Shown one piece after another: positions 15,861 through 23,424 of a DNA stretch of 64,000 nt. Below the pieces are notes generated by a model. The model searched no databases. It was not told where the DNA came from and saw only the letters and a program-made list of their open reading frames with translations. Made by a program: the position numbers and the translations under genes. How positions within the stretch are numbered: position 1 is the first letter of the stretch; each line of letters opens with the position of its first letter. The DNA is from Pseudomonas monsensis (GTDB lineage: Bacteria > Pseudomonadota > Gammaproteobacteria > Pseudomonadales > Pseudomonadaceae): contig NZ_CP077087.1 in assembly GCF_014268495.2 (NCBI RefSeq), positions 603,001 through 667,000 on the forward strand, given 5' to 3'.

Positions 15861-17180
15861 TCAACGGCCGGATGTAATGCTCAGGCCTTTGAGCAGGCTC
15901 AGGGCCTGGGCCAACTGGTAATCGTCATCCTGCGGCATTGCCTTAGGCTTGGCGCCGGAGCCGGTCGGCTTGTCCGCGCCGCCGTTGCCGTTGCCCAGGT
16001 GACCTTGCAGGTCGGCTTCCTTGAAGTAGTCGCCGTCCGCTTCGTTGGTGATCTTGGCCTTGCGCACTTCGATGTCCGGGACGATGCCCTGAGCCTGGAT
16101 CGAACGGCCATTCGGCGTGAAGTACAACGCCGTGGTGATCTTCAGCGCGCGGTCGTTGTTCAGCGGCAGCACGGTTTGCACCGAGCCCTTGCCGAAACTG
16201 GTGGTGCCCATGACCACGGCGCGTTTCTGATCCTGCAGGGCGCCGGCGACGATTTCCGAGGCCGAGGCGCTGCCACCGTTGATCAGCACGACCATCGGCA
16301 CGGCTTCGCTTTCGTCCTTGCCGGTGGCAGAGAAGCGCAGTTCGGAGTTGGCGATCCGGCCCTTGGTGTAGACGATCAGGCCTTTGGTGATGAAGTGGTC
16401 GACCACTTCCACCGCCGCCTGCAGTACACCGCCCGGGTTGTTACGCAGGTCGAGAATGATGCCTTTGAGCTTCTTGCCGTTGTCCTTGCGCATCTTCGCC
16501 AGGGCCTTGGAGACCTCTTCGCCGGTCTTGACCTGGAACTGAGTGATGCGGATGTAGCCGTAGCCCGATTCCAGCAGCTGCGACTTGACGCTCTTGACCT
16601 GAATCACGGCGCGGGCCAGGGTCACGTCGAACGGCGTGCCGCCGTCGCGGACCAGGGTCAGGGTGATCTTCTGGCCGATCTTGCCGCGCATCTTGTCGAC
16701 GGCTTCGGTCATGGTCTGGCCGCGAGTCGGCTGGCCGTTGATCTTGACGATGAAGTCACCGGCCTGAATGCCGGCCTTCGATGCAGGCGTGTCGTCGATC
16801 GGCGAGACGACCTTGATGAAGCCGTCTTCGGAGCCGACTTCGATGCCCAGCCCGCCGAATTCGCCGCTGGTGCTTTCCTGCAACTCGGTGAAGTCTTCAG
16901 GGCCCAGGTAGGCGGAGTGCGGATCGAGGTTGCTGAGCATGCCCTTGATCGCGTTTTCCAGCAGGGTCTTGTCGTCCACCGGCTCGACGTAGGCGGCCTT
17001 GATCCGGTCCATGACCTCGGCAAAGGTGCGCAACTCTTCCAGCGGCAACGGTGCCTTGGCGGTCGCGGCAGTGCCTGCCGGAGCGACGGCCGGGGCTGGC
17101 TGAGCAGCGAACGCCAGAGGCGCGCCGATCACCAGGGCGATCGTCAGGGCCAGCGAGGTAAGACGGGACAAATGCAGCAT
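15861..17180 (-). CDS. ctpA: Carboxyl-terminal processing protease (S41), CtpA type
   Basis: A 439-residue periplasmic serine protease. It has a signal peptide ending near AFA, a tail-recognition N-region, a PDZ domain (GIEVGSEDGF to about residue 195) and the S41 catalytic domain. The Ser/Lys dyad is S306 in GGSASASE and K331 in TTSFGKGSV, with the usual 25-residue spacing. In P. aeruginosa the orthologue works with a lipoprotein adaptor to degrade peptidoglycan cross-link hydrolases. Position next to an EnvC-like gene agrees with that cell-wall role. Intact and of normal length. Confidence 0.95.
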   Translation of the reverse strand: MLHLSRLTSLALTIALVIGAPLAFAAQPAPAVAPAGTAATAKAPLPLEELRTFAEVMDRIKAAYVEPVDDKTLLENAIKGMLSNLDPHSAYLGPEDFTELQESTSGEFGGLGIEVGSEDGFIKVVSPIDDTPASKAGIQAGDFIVKINGQPTRGQTMTEAVDKMRGKIGQKITLTLVRDGGTPFDVTLARAVIQVKSVKSQLLESGYGYIRITQFQVKTGEEVSKALAKMRKDNGKKLKGIILDLRNNPGGVLQAAVEVVDHFITKGLIVYTKGRIANSELRFSATGKDESEAVPMVVLINGGSASASEIVAGALQDQKRAVVMGTTSFGKGSVQTVLPLNNDRALKITTALYFTPNGRSIQAQGIVPDIEVRKAKITNEADGDYFKEADLQGHLGNGNGGADKPTGSGAKPKAMPQDDDYQLAQALSLLKGLSITSGR

Positions 17181-17211
17181 GTCGAACGAACTCCTTAATT
17201 AGGCGGTGCGC

Positions 17212-18498
17212 TTATCCTTGCGCACGACACCATTGCGCCGGATCACTCGGGTGACCCTGCTGACGAATTGCGAAATACAGCGCAGGCGTGTCCTGGCCAC
17301 CACTGTTACCGACAGTGGAGATGGATTCACCGGCTTTTACCACGTCACCTGCCGACTTGAGCAGCGTCTGGTTGTGACCATAAAGACTCAGAAAACCGTT
17401 GCCGTGATCGAGGATCACCAGCAGCCCGGCACCGCGTAACCAGTCGGCGAATACCACACGACCGCCGTGTACGGCGTGCACCTGACTGCCGGCGGAAGCG
17501 CTGATCATTACGCCGTCCCATTTGGTACGGGCATCGTCGCCACGGCTTTCGCCGAAGCGTGCCAGCAGTCGACCATCAACCGGCCACGGAAGTTTTCCCC
17601 GGGTTGCAGCAAAAGGGCCACCGAAGGTCTCGCCGCTGCTGGAAACCAGCGCGCCTGGGGTGGATCTGGCGGGTTTTCGTGGGGCGTCGCTGTTTTCAGC
17701 CTGCGCCTCACGCAAACGCTTTTTTTCCGCTTCCTGCTGGGCGATCAGCGCTTTCTGCCGCGCTTCTTCTGCCTCACGGGCCTGGCGGGCCAGGGTTTCT
17801 TCAATGGTTTTAAGGACTTTAGACAGGTCTGCCTGATCCTGCTCGCGGGCGGCCAGTTTCTGGTCGCGGGCTTTCACGTCGTCATTGAGCTTGGCGAGGA
17901 CTTGCTGGCGTTCCTTGCGGACCTTTTCCAGCTCGTCGCGCTGGGTGTCGAGGCTGCTTTTCTGCACCAGCAATTGCGCCTGCTGCAGAGCGATGTCTTT
18001 TTCGACATTGGCCAACTGGCGCAGGGTTTCGTTGAAGCTTTTCAACTGCTCCAGACGGGCCTGGCTCAGGTAATCGTAATAGGTGAGGGTACGGGCGAAT
18101 TTCTCGGGATTCTGCTGGTTGAGCAGCAGCTTGAGGTATTCCTGACGACCGTTCTGGTAGGCCGCGCGGGCCTGGATGGCGATCAGTCGCTGTTGTTCAG
18201 TGCGCGCGCTCTGGAGTTTTTTTTTCTCCGCATCGAGCCGCTGCAACTCGGATTCGCTTTTCTTCAGCTCTTTTTGCAGGGCATCGACCTGCTTCTCGAG
18301 CTTGCCCATCTCGGTTTCGGTGCCCTTGAGCTCTTTCTGCACGCCGGATTTTTCTTCCTGCAGCTTGCCCAGCAGTTTTTTCAACTCGGCAATGTCCTGA
18401 CGCGTGGCGTCCAACTGCTGTTGGGTTTGCGCGCGCTCGTCAGCGAAGGCCGGTTGGAGCAGGCATGTCAGAGCAAGGGCGATCAGGACGCGAAGCAT
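17212..18498 (-). CDS. EnvC-like murein hydrolase activator (degenerate M23/LytM)
   Basis: A 428-residue exported protein. It has a signal peptide (MLRVLIALALTCLLQPAFA), a long coiled coil (about residues 25-250), a linker and a C-terminal LytM domain. The zinc ligands of active M23 peptidases are lost: the usual H-x-G-x-D site reads KWDGVM, and the terminal H-x-H site reads LYFAIRQ. It therefore resembles EnvC, which activates amidases at the septum rather than cutting itself. An open frame extends to 18633, but ATG at 18498 starts the signal peptide. CtpA follows 31 bases downstream. Confidence 0.92.
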   Translation of the reverse strand: MLRVLIALALTCLLQPAFADERAQTQQQLDATRQDIAELKKLLGKLQEEKSGVQKELKGTETEMGKLEKQVDALQKELKKSESELQRLDAEKKKLQSARTEQQRLIAIQARAAYQNGRQEYLKLLLNQQNPEKFARTLTYYDYLSQARLEQLKSFNETLRQLANVEKDIALQQAQLLVQKSSLDTQRDELEKVRKERQQVLAKLNDDVKARDQKLAAREQDQADLSKVLKTIEETLARQAREAEEARQKALIAQQEAEKKRLREAQAENSDAPRKPARSTPGALVSSSGETFGGPFAATRGKLPWPVDGRLLARFGESRGDDARTKWDGVMISASAGSQVHAVHGGRVVFADWLRGAGLLVILDHGNGFLSLYGHNQTLLKSAGDVVKAGESISTVGNSGGQDTPALYFAIRQQGHPSDPAQWCRAQG

Positions 18499-18631
18499 AG
18501 GGGCGGGCGGCACCAGGGTAAGGGACGGCCTAGTATGCCCGCCCGACGCTGCAAAAAAAACGCCCAATTGGGGCTGTGTGATAACTGGAGCGCCAGACAG
18601 GCGTAATTCCATTTCGAAAACCCCATAAACC

Positions 18632-18724
18632 ACTGTGGGAGCTGGCTTGCCAGCGATGGCGTCTGCACATTCAACATAGATGTTGGCTGTCAGATTGCTA
18701 TCGCTGGCAAGCCAGCTCCCACAG
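18632..18724. repeat. REP-type inverted repeat pair (GGAGCTGGCTTGCCAGCGAT family)
   Basis: TGTGGGAGCTGGCTTGCCAGCGAT is followed by about 45 bases and its inverse. It lies between the gpmI stop and the envC start. The same family occurs in the opposite, outward arrangement at 41466-41554. Confidence 0.88.
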
Positions 18725-18751
18725 GGTTTTGCGGTGTTTTGGCGATTCGGG

Positions 18752-20281
18752 TCAGACCAGAATCGAGGTGCCGGTCATTTCCGCCGGTTTTTCCAGGCCC
18801 AGCAGCATCAGCATGGTCGGTGCCACGTCCGCCAGGACGCCGCCTTCGCGGACCTTGAGGTCACGCTTGCCGACATAAATGAATGGCACTGGCTCAGTGG
18901 TGTGGGCGGTGTGCGCCTGGCCGGTGGATTCGTCAGCCATTTGCTCGACGTTACCGTGGTCGGCGGTGATCAGCGCTTCGCCGCCCACCTTTTCCAGAGC
19001 ATCGACGATACGGCCGACGCAGGTGTCGAGGCATTCAACGGCCTTCACCGCCGCTTCGAACACACCGCTGTGGCCGACCATGTCGCCGTTGGCGTAGTTG
19101 ACCACGATCACGTCGTAACGCTGGTTCTCGATCGCCTCGACGATGCGGTCGGTGACTTCCGGCGCGCTCATTTCCGGCTGCAGGTCGTAGGTGGCGACTT
19201 TCGGCGACGGGATCAGAATCCGCTCCTCGCCCGGGAACGGTTCTTCACGACCGCCGGAGAAGAAGAAGGTCACGTGCGCATATTTCTCGGTTTCAGCGAT
19301 GCGCAGCTGGGTCTTGCCGTTCTTTGCCAGATAATCGCCGAGCACGTTTTCCAGGCTGCCGGGGGCGAAGGCCGACGGCGCAGGGATGCTGGCGGCGTAT
19401 TGGGTCAGCATGACGAAACCGGCCAGTTTCGGCTGGCGCGCGCGCTCGAACTCCTTGAAATCGTCTTCGACGAATACGCGGGTCAGCTCGCGGGCGCGGT
19501 CGGCGCGGAAGTTCATGAACACCACGGCGTCGCCGTCTTCGACCTTGACCGGCTCGCCGATGGTGGTGGCTTTGACGAATTCGTCGCTCTCGCCACGGGC
19601 GTAGGCGGCGTCGAGGCCTTCCTGGGCGGTGGCGGCGTTGAATTCGGCGTTGCCGTCGACGATCAGGTTGTAGGCCTGAGATACGCGGTCCCAACGGTTG
19701 TCACGGTCCATCGCGTAGTAGCGACCGACGATGCTGGCGATGCGGCCCTTGCCGAGCGCCTGGAAGGTCGCGTCGAGCAGTTCGATCGACGACGTGGCGC
19801 TTTTCGGCGGTGTGTCGCGGCCATCGAGGAAGGCGTGCAGGTAGATTTTTTCGGCGCCGCGCTTGAAGGCCAGTTCGGCCATGGCGATCAGGTGATCCTG
19901 GTGGCTGTGTACGCCGCCATCGGACAGCAGGCCCATGAAGTGCACGGCTTTGCCGGCGGCCACGGCGTTATCCACAGCGGCGCAGAGAGTCGGGTTGTCG
20001 AAGAACTCGCCGTCGCGGATCGCTTTGGTCACGCGGGTGAAGTCCTGATACACCACGCGGCCGGCGCCGAGGTTCATGTGGCCGACTTCGGAGTTGCCCA
20101 TCTGGCCGTCCGGCAGGCCGACGTCCATGCCGCTGCCCGAGATCAAGCCGTTCGGCACGCTGGCCCAGAGGCGATCAAGGACTGGCTTCTTCGCCGCGTA
20201 CACGGCATTGGATTCGTGGCTGTCACTGTGACCGAAGCCGTCGAGAATCATCAGGACCAAAGGTTTAGGCGTGGTAGTCAT
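18752..20281 (-). CDS. gpmI: 2,3-bisphosphoglycerate-independent phosphoglycerate mutase
   Basis: A 509-residue manganese enzyme interconverting 3- and 2-phosphoglycerate in glycolysis/gluconeogenesis. D14 (LMILDGFG) and nucleophile S64 (MGNSEVGHMN) are present, as are the later metal motifs HSHQDH, DGRDTPP and TADHGNVE. The frame is open from GTG 20290, but ATG at 20281 begins the conserved N-terminus. It is transcribed divergently from the rhodanese-grxC-secB genes. No defects are seen. Confidence 0.97.
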   Translation of the reverse strand: MTTTPKPLVLMILDGFGHSDSHESNAVYAAKKPVLDRLWASVPNGLISGSGMDVGLPDGQMGNSEVGHMNLGAGRVVYQDFTRVTKAIRDGEFFDNPTLCAAVDNAVAAGKAVHFMGLLSDGGVHSHQDHLIAMAELAFKRGAEKIYLHAFLDGRDTPPKSATSSIELLDATFQALGKGRIASIVGRYYAMDRDNRWDRVSQAYNLIVDGNAEFNAATAQEGLDAAYARGESDEFVKATTIGEPVKVEDGDAVVFMNFRADRARELTRVFVEDDFKEFERARQPKLAGFVMLTQYAASIPAPSAFAPGSLENVLGDYLAKNGKTQLRIAETEKYAHVTFFFSGGREEPFPGEERILIPSPKVATYDLQPEMSAPEVTDRIVEAIENQRYDVIVVNYANGDMVGHSGVFEAAVKAVECLDTCVGRIVDALEKVGGEALITADHGNVEQMADESTGQAHTAHTTEPVPFIYVGKRDLKVREGGVLADVAPTMLMLLGLEKPAEMTGTSILV

Positions 20282-20374
20282 GGAATCCACTCGTGGCTAA
20301 TAAAGAAGAGGGCGATGGAAAAGGGAGTGGCGAGTTTAATGCTTAGTTCCGACCACGTCACCGCCGGACGGGGT

Positions 20375-20402
20375 TTGGCCCACCTTGGGGGCTGTGTATA
20401 CT
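20375..20402 (+). promoter_or_regulatory. Candidate sigma-70 promoter of the rhodanese-grxC-secB genes
   Basis: TTGGCC (20375-20380) and TATACT (20397-20402) are 16 bases apart, 34 bases before the rhodanese ATG. It lies in the short divergent region facing gpmI. Confidence 0.5.
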
Positions 20403-20435
20403 GGCCGACATTTTAACGCCCTGGAACCTCCTTCG

Positions 20436-20849
20436 ATGGTTGCTCACCTGATTGAATTTGCCACTAACCACTACATTCTTGTCGGTATCTTCGTCGTACT
20501 GCTGGCTCTGCTGCTGGCGCACACGATGCAGGGCGGCGGTAAAAGCCTGAGCACCGGTGAGCTGACCGCACTGGTCAATAAAGATGCAGGCGTGGTGGTG
20601 GACATCCGTCCGGCCAAGGATTTTGCTGCCGGCCACATCGTTGGCGCGGTGAACATTCCTCAGGACAAACTGGCTGCGCGCATCGGCGAGCTGGAAAAAC
20701 ACAAGGCCAAGACCATCATTCTGGTTGACGCCCTGGGCCAGACCGCCGGCACCCATGCCCGCGAACTGATGAAATCCGGCTTCACCGCCGCCAAGCTGTC
20801 CGGCGGGATCTCCAGCTGGAAAGGCGACAACCTGCCGCTGGTGAAGTGA
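20436..20849 (+). CDS. Membrane-anchored rhodanese-like protein lacking the catalytic cysteine
   Basis: A 137-residue protein with one N-terminal membrane helix (about residues 13-30) and a cytoplasmic rhodanese domain (VVDIRPAKDFAAGHIVGAVN, then GGISSWKG). At the site of the usual YCxxGxR loop it reads VDALGQTAGTHA, so the sulfur-carrying cysteine is absent. It resembles E. coli YibN, which sits in the same gpmI-grxC-secB neighbourhood. It is probably a binding module rather than a sulfurtransferase. Start ATG 20436 begins the anchor. The grxC start follows its stop by one base. Confidence 0.88.
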   Translation: MVAHLIEFATNHYILVGIFVVLLALLLAHTMQGGGKSLSTGELTALVNKDAGVVVDIRPAKDFAAGHIVGAVNIPQDKLAARIGELEKHKAKTIILVDALGQTAGTHARELMKSGFTAAKLSGGISSWKGDNLPLVK

Positions 20850-20850
20850 T

Positions 20851-21105
20851 ATGAGCGAAGTCATCGTCTATTCCAGCGATTACTGCCCTTATTGCATGCG
20901 AGCCAAGCAATTGCTCGCGAACAAAGGTGTGGCCTTCGAAGAGATCAAGGTCGATGGCAAGCCGCAGATTCGTGCTGCCATGACCCAGAAGGCCGGACGC
21001 ACATCCGTGCCGCAGATCTGGATCGGCGACAAGCACATCGGCGGTTGTGATGATTTGTATGCCCTGGAGCGCGCCGGCAAGCTCGACGCGCTGCTCAAGG
21101 CTTGA
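20851..21105 (+). CDS. grxC: Glutaredoxin 3
   Basis: An 84-residue thioredoxin-fold oxidoreductase using glutathione. The dithiol active site is C12-P-Y-C15, with the cis-proline TSVPQIWIG loop and GGCDDLYAL glutathione-binding segment. It is coupled between the rhodanese-like gene and secB, a widely conserved proteobacterial arrangement. Confidence 0.97.
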   Translation: MSEVIVYSSDYCPYCMRAKQLLANKGVAFEEIKVDGKPQIRAAMTQKAGRTSVPQIWIGDKHIGGCDDLYALERAGKLDALLKA

Positions 21106-21162
21106 ACGGCTGCACCCACGTACAGCAATCCCTAAAAGACCCAAGATCAGAAAGGATCTGAG

Positions 21163-21648
21163 ATGACTGACCAACAGAACACTGCAGCCAGCGAAGAAGA
21201 AACCGCACCGCAATTCTCCTTGCAGCGCATCTACGTACGCGACCTGTCGTTCGAAGCCCCGAAAAGCCCGGCGATCTTCCGCCAGCAGTGGGACCCGAGC
21301 GTCGGTCTGGATCTGAACACTCGCCAGAAAGAACTGGAAGGTGATTTCTACGAAGTCGTGCTGACCCTGTCCGTGACCGTGAAAAACGGTGACGAAGTGG
21401 CGTTCATCGCTGAAGTGCAACAGGCCGGTATCTTCCTGATCAAAAACCTGGACGCGGCTTCGATGAGCCACACCCTGGGTGCGTTCTGCCCGAACATCCT
21501 GTTCCCGTACGCGCGCGAAACCCTGGACAGCCTGGTGACCCGTGGTTCGTTCCCGGCCCTGATGCTGGCCCCGGTGAACTTCGACGCCCTCTACGCGCAA
21601 GAGCTGCAGCGCATGCAGGAAAGCGGCGAGACGCCAACCGTACAATAA
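21163..21648 (+). CDS. secB: Protein-export chaperone SecB
   Basis: A 161-residue cytosolic chaperone that keeps preproteins unfolded and delivers them to SecA. The family core FSLQRIYVRDLSFEAP and the acidic/aromatic C-terminal half (LFPYARETLDSLVTRGSFP) are intact. RBS AAAGGA precedes the ATG. A REP-type repeat follows the stop. Confidence 0.97.
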   Translation: MTDQQNTAASEEETAPQFSLQRIYVRDLSFEAPKSPAIFRQQWDPSVGLDLNTRQKELEGDFYEVVLTLSVTVKNGDEVAFIAEVQQAGIFLIKNLDAASMSHTLGAFCPNILFPYARETLDSLVTRGSFPALMLAPVNFDALYAQELQRMQESGETPTVQ

Positions 21649-21664
21649 GCGGTTCAGCTCTACC

Positions 21665-21755
21665 CCTGTGGGAGCGAGCCTGCTCGCGAAAGCGGTTTGT
21701 CAGAGACATCAATGTCGCTGACAGGCCGTAATCGCGAGCAGGCTCGCTCCCACAG
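21665..21755. repeat. REP-type inverted repeat pair (GGAGCGAGC family)
   Basis: TGTGGGAGCGAGCCTGCTCGCGA and its inverse enclose about 40 bases between the convergent secB and trmL genes, where it may also serve as a bidirectional transcription stop. Confidence 0.88.
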
Positions 21756-21768
21756 TTGTTTTGGGTGT

Positions 21769-22224
21769 TTATTTGAAGTCGTTCTGCCGCCACGCTTCGT
21801 ACACGGCCACCGCCACGGTGTTGGACAGGTTCAGGCTGCGGCAGCCTTCGCGCATCGGCAGGCGCAGGCGCTGTTCTGCCGGCAGGGCGTCCAGTACCTC
21901 AGGCGGCAGGCCACGGCTTTCCGGTCCGAAGATGAATGCATCGCCCGGGACAAACGCGGCATCATGAAACGGTCGCGAGCCCTTGGTGGTAAACGCGAAC
22001 AAGCGCGGGTTGCCCAGGCTTTCCAGGCAACTGGCCAGATCGGCGTGGCGCTGCAGGGTGGCATATTCGTGGTAGTCGAGACCGGCGCGGCGCAGACGCT
22101 TGTCGTCCATCTCGAAACCCAAGGGTTCGATCAAATGCAGGTGGCAGCCGCTGTTGGCGCACAGCCTGATAACGTTGCCGGTATTCGGCGGAATTTCTGG
22201 TTGGAAAAGGATGACGTGAAACAT
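21769..22224 (-). CDS. trmL: tRNA (cytidine(34)-2'-O)-methyltransferase TrmL
   Basis: A 151-residue SPOUT methyltransferase that modifies the wobble base of leucine tRNAs. The N-terminal FHVILFQPEIPPNTGN and knot motifs FGPESRGLP and LNLSNTVAVAVYE are present. The frame is open far upstream (to 22848), but ATG 22224 is the family start and has GGAG 7 bases upstream. This start codon overlaps the ATG of the divergent gene on the other strand by two bases. Confidence 0.96.
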   Translation of the reverse strand: MFHVILFQPEIPPNTGNVIRLCANSGCHLHLIEPLGFEMDDKRLRRAGLDYHEYATLQRHADLASCLESLGNPRLFAFTTKGSRPFHDAAFVPGDAFIFGPESRGLPPEVLDALPAEQRLRLPMREGCRSLNLSNTVAVAVYEAWRQNDFK

Positions 22225-22663
22225 GCACGGCTCCGAAGGTAAAGATGACGCGCATTCTACGCCGCAAGCGGACCCGCGTTCGAAACTATTCCCGCGGGTG
22301 ATCGGTTCGCTGGCGATTTTCGGGCTGATGGTCGGGCTGATGATCGGCCGCCTGACCACGCCGGATCCGAGCGTGTTGCAGCAGGTCGAGGTGACTGACG
22401 GCGGCCTGGTGGTGTGGTTCAACAATGAACCCAAACTGCACGGCGAGATCGTCGACGGCGCGGTGGCGTTGCTGTTCCAGGCTGAGGGCAAGGCGCAGAA
22501 GGGCCAGCTCAAGCTCAACGGCAAGGACGTCAATTGGCGTACGCGTGTGAGTGATGGTGGTTTGTTGCTGACGGTGCTGGCGGCACGGCCGCTGCAGGGG
22601 GACTGGGCCGGGAGCCAGGTCGATGACCGCTGGCGGCTGGAGATCCATCTCCGGGAGCAATAA
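22223..22663 (+). CDS. Small single-pass membrane protein of unknown function
   Basis: A 146-residue protein with a polar N-terminus, one membrane helix (about residues 27-41, IGSLAIFGLMVGLMI) and a beta-rich domain of about 100 residues outside (VEVTDGGLVVWFNNEPKLHGE, WRLEIHLRE). No known domain is recognised. ATG 22223 is the first in frame and has AAGGA 11 bases upstream. It overlaps the trmL start codon head to head, so its promoter must lie within trmL. Conserved next to trmL in pseudomonads, as far as I recall. Confidence 0.75.
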   Translation: MHGSEGKDDAHSTPQADPRSKLFPRVIGSLAIFGLMVGLMIGRLTTPDPSVLQQVEVTDGGLVVWFNNEPKLHGEIVDGAVALLFQAEGKAQKGQLKLNGKDVNWRTRVSDGGLLLTVLAARPLQGDWAGSQVDDRWRLEIHLREQ

Positions 22664-22885
22664 AAGCGGGAATCCCCGGCCTGCCTGTACCAGGGTTCCC
22701 AAAACGGGTGGACTTCGCTGAAAGCGTCGGTCCGATGTAAAGAGGGAACCCCCGGCCTGCCTGTACCAAGGATCCCAAAAGGGTGGGCGCATCGCGTTGC
22801 GGTGTGCGCCCGGTGTAAAGAGGGGATTCCCCGGCCTGCCTGTACCAAGGTCCCCGAAACGGGTGGTGAATCGAATCACCTGTGA
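22664..22885. repeat. Three tandem hairpin repeats, 76-79 base period
   Basis: Three copies of a unit containing CCGGCCTGCCTGTACCA begin near 22676, 22752 and 22831. In each copy this core is the loop of an imperfect stem (GGGAATCC or GGGAACCC on the left, GGTTCCC or GGATCCC on the right). Each is followed by AAACGGGTGG or AAAGGGTGG, then by variable spacer. No open frame is supported. Confidence 0.8.
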
Positions 22886-22948
22886 GGGTTGTTGCAGGGC
22901 GCGTGCCAGGTTTTCATTTTTTCAAACTAAAGCAGTTTTCAGAAACCC

Positions 22949-22975
22949 GAAAGCCCCGTAATCCGGGGCTTTCGT
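22949..22975. terminator. Bidirectional intrinsic terminator-like hairpin
   Basis: CGAAAGCCCCG, a five-base loop and CGGGGCTTTCG form a perfect GC-rich stem, with TGATTTT on the right side. It lies downstream of the small membrane protein gene and also downstream of ntrC, so it may stop both. Confidence 0.7.
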
Positions 22976-23073
22976 GATTTTAAAATTCAAGTTTTGCGGT
23001 GATTCCAGGGGCGGTTTTTTACTGAGGGCTGTGCGCAATCGCGGGTCAACGTGCATTGTGGTGGTGCACGAAA

Positions 23074-23385
23074 GCCCCTCACCCTAACCCTCTCCCAGAG
23101 GGAGAGGGGACTGAACGAGGGATGTCGAAGAGATACGCCGAGGTGAAATTGCTTTGCCGAATCCAAAGTCGACCCAATGCGTCAGGTCGATGGACAGTGC
23201 ATGACCGACTCGGTCGGCCCTTCTCCCAGAGGGAGAGGGGACTGACCGAGGGATGTCGAAGAGATACGCCGAGGTGAAATTGCTTTGCCGAATCCAAAGT
23301 CGACTCAACACGTCAGGTCGATGGACAGTGCATGACCGACTCGGTCGGCCCCCTCTCCCATTGGGAGAGGGCTGGGGTGAGGGGC
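23074..23385. repeat. Composite repeat element with 22-base terminal inverted repeats (copy A)
   Basis: It begins CCCCTCACCCTAACCCTCTCCC and ends with the inverse (GGGAGAGGGCTGGGGTGAGGGG). Inside are two direct copies of a 131-base unit, each starting with CTCCCAGAGGGAGAGGGGA. It carries no gene. Related elements lie at 32829, 43405 and 59515. Confidence 0.85.
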
Positions 23386-23424
23386 TGGATGGCGAATGCG
23401 AAGAAGGTTTTAGCGAACGGCGCC

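Noticed and set aside
17212..18498. Annotation as an active M23 endopeptidase
   Set aside because: Both zinc-ligand motifs are degenerate. The protein fits the EnvC activator class instead.
20436..20849. Annotation as an active thiosulfate sulfurtransferase
   Set aside because: The active-site cysteine position is not cysteine. Only the fold can be supported.
22664..23385. Possible CRISPR array, because of tandem repeats
   Set aside because: Units are 76-131 bases, only 2-3 copies, with hairpin structure and no cas genes. They fit intergenic repeat families.
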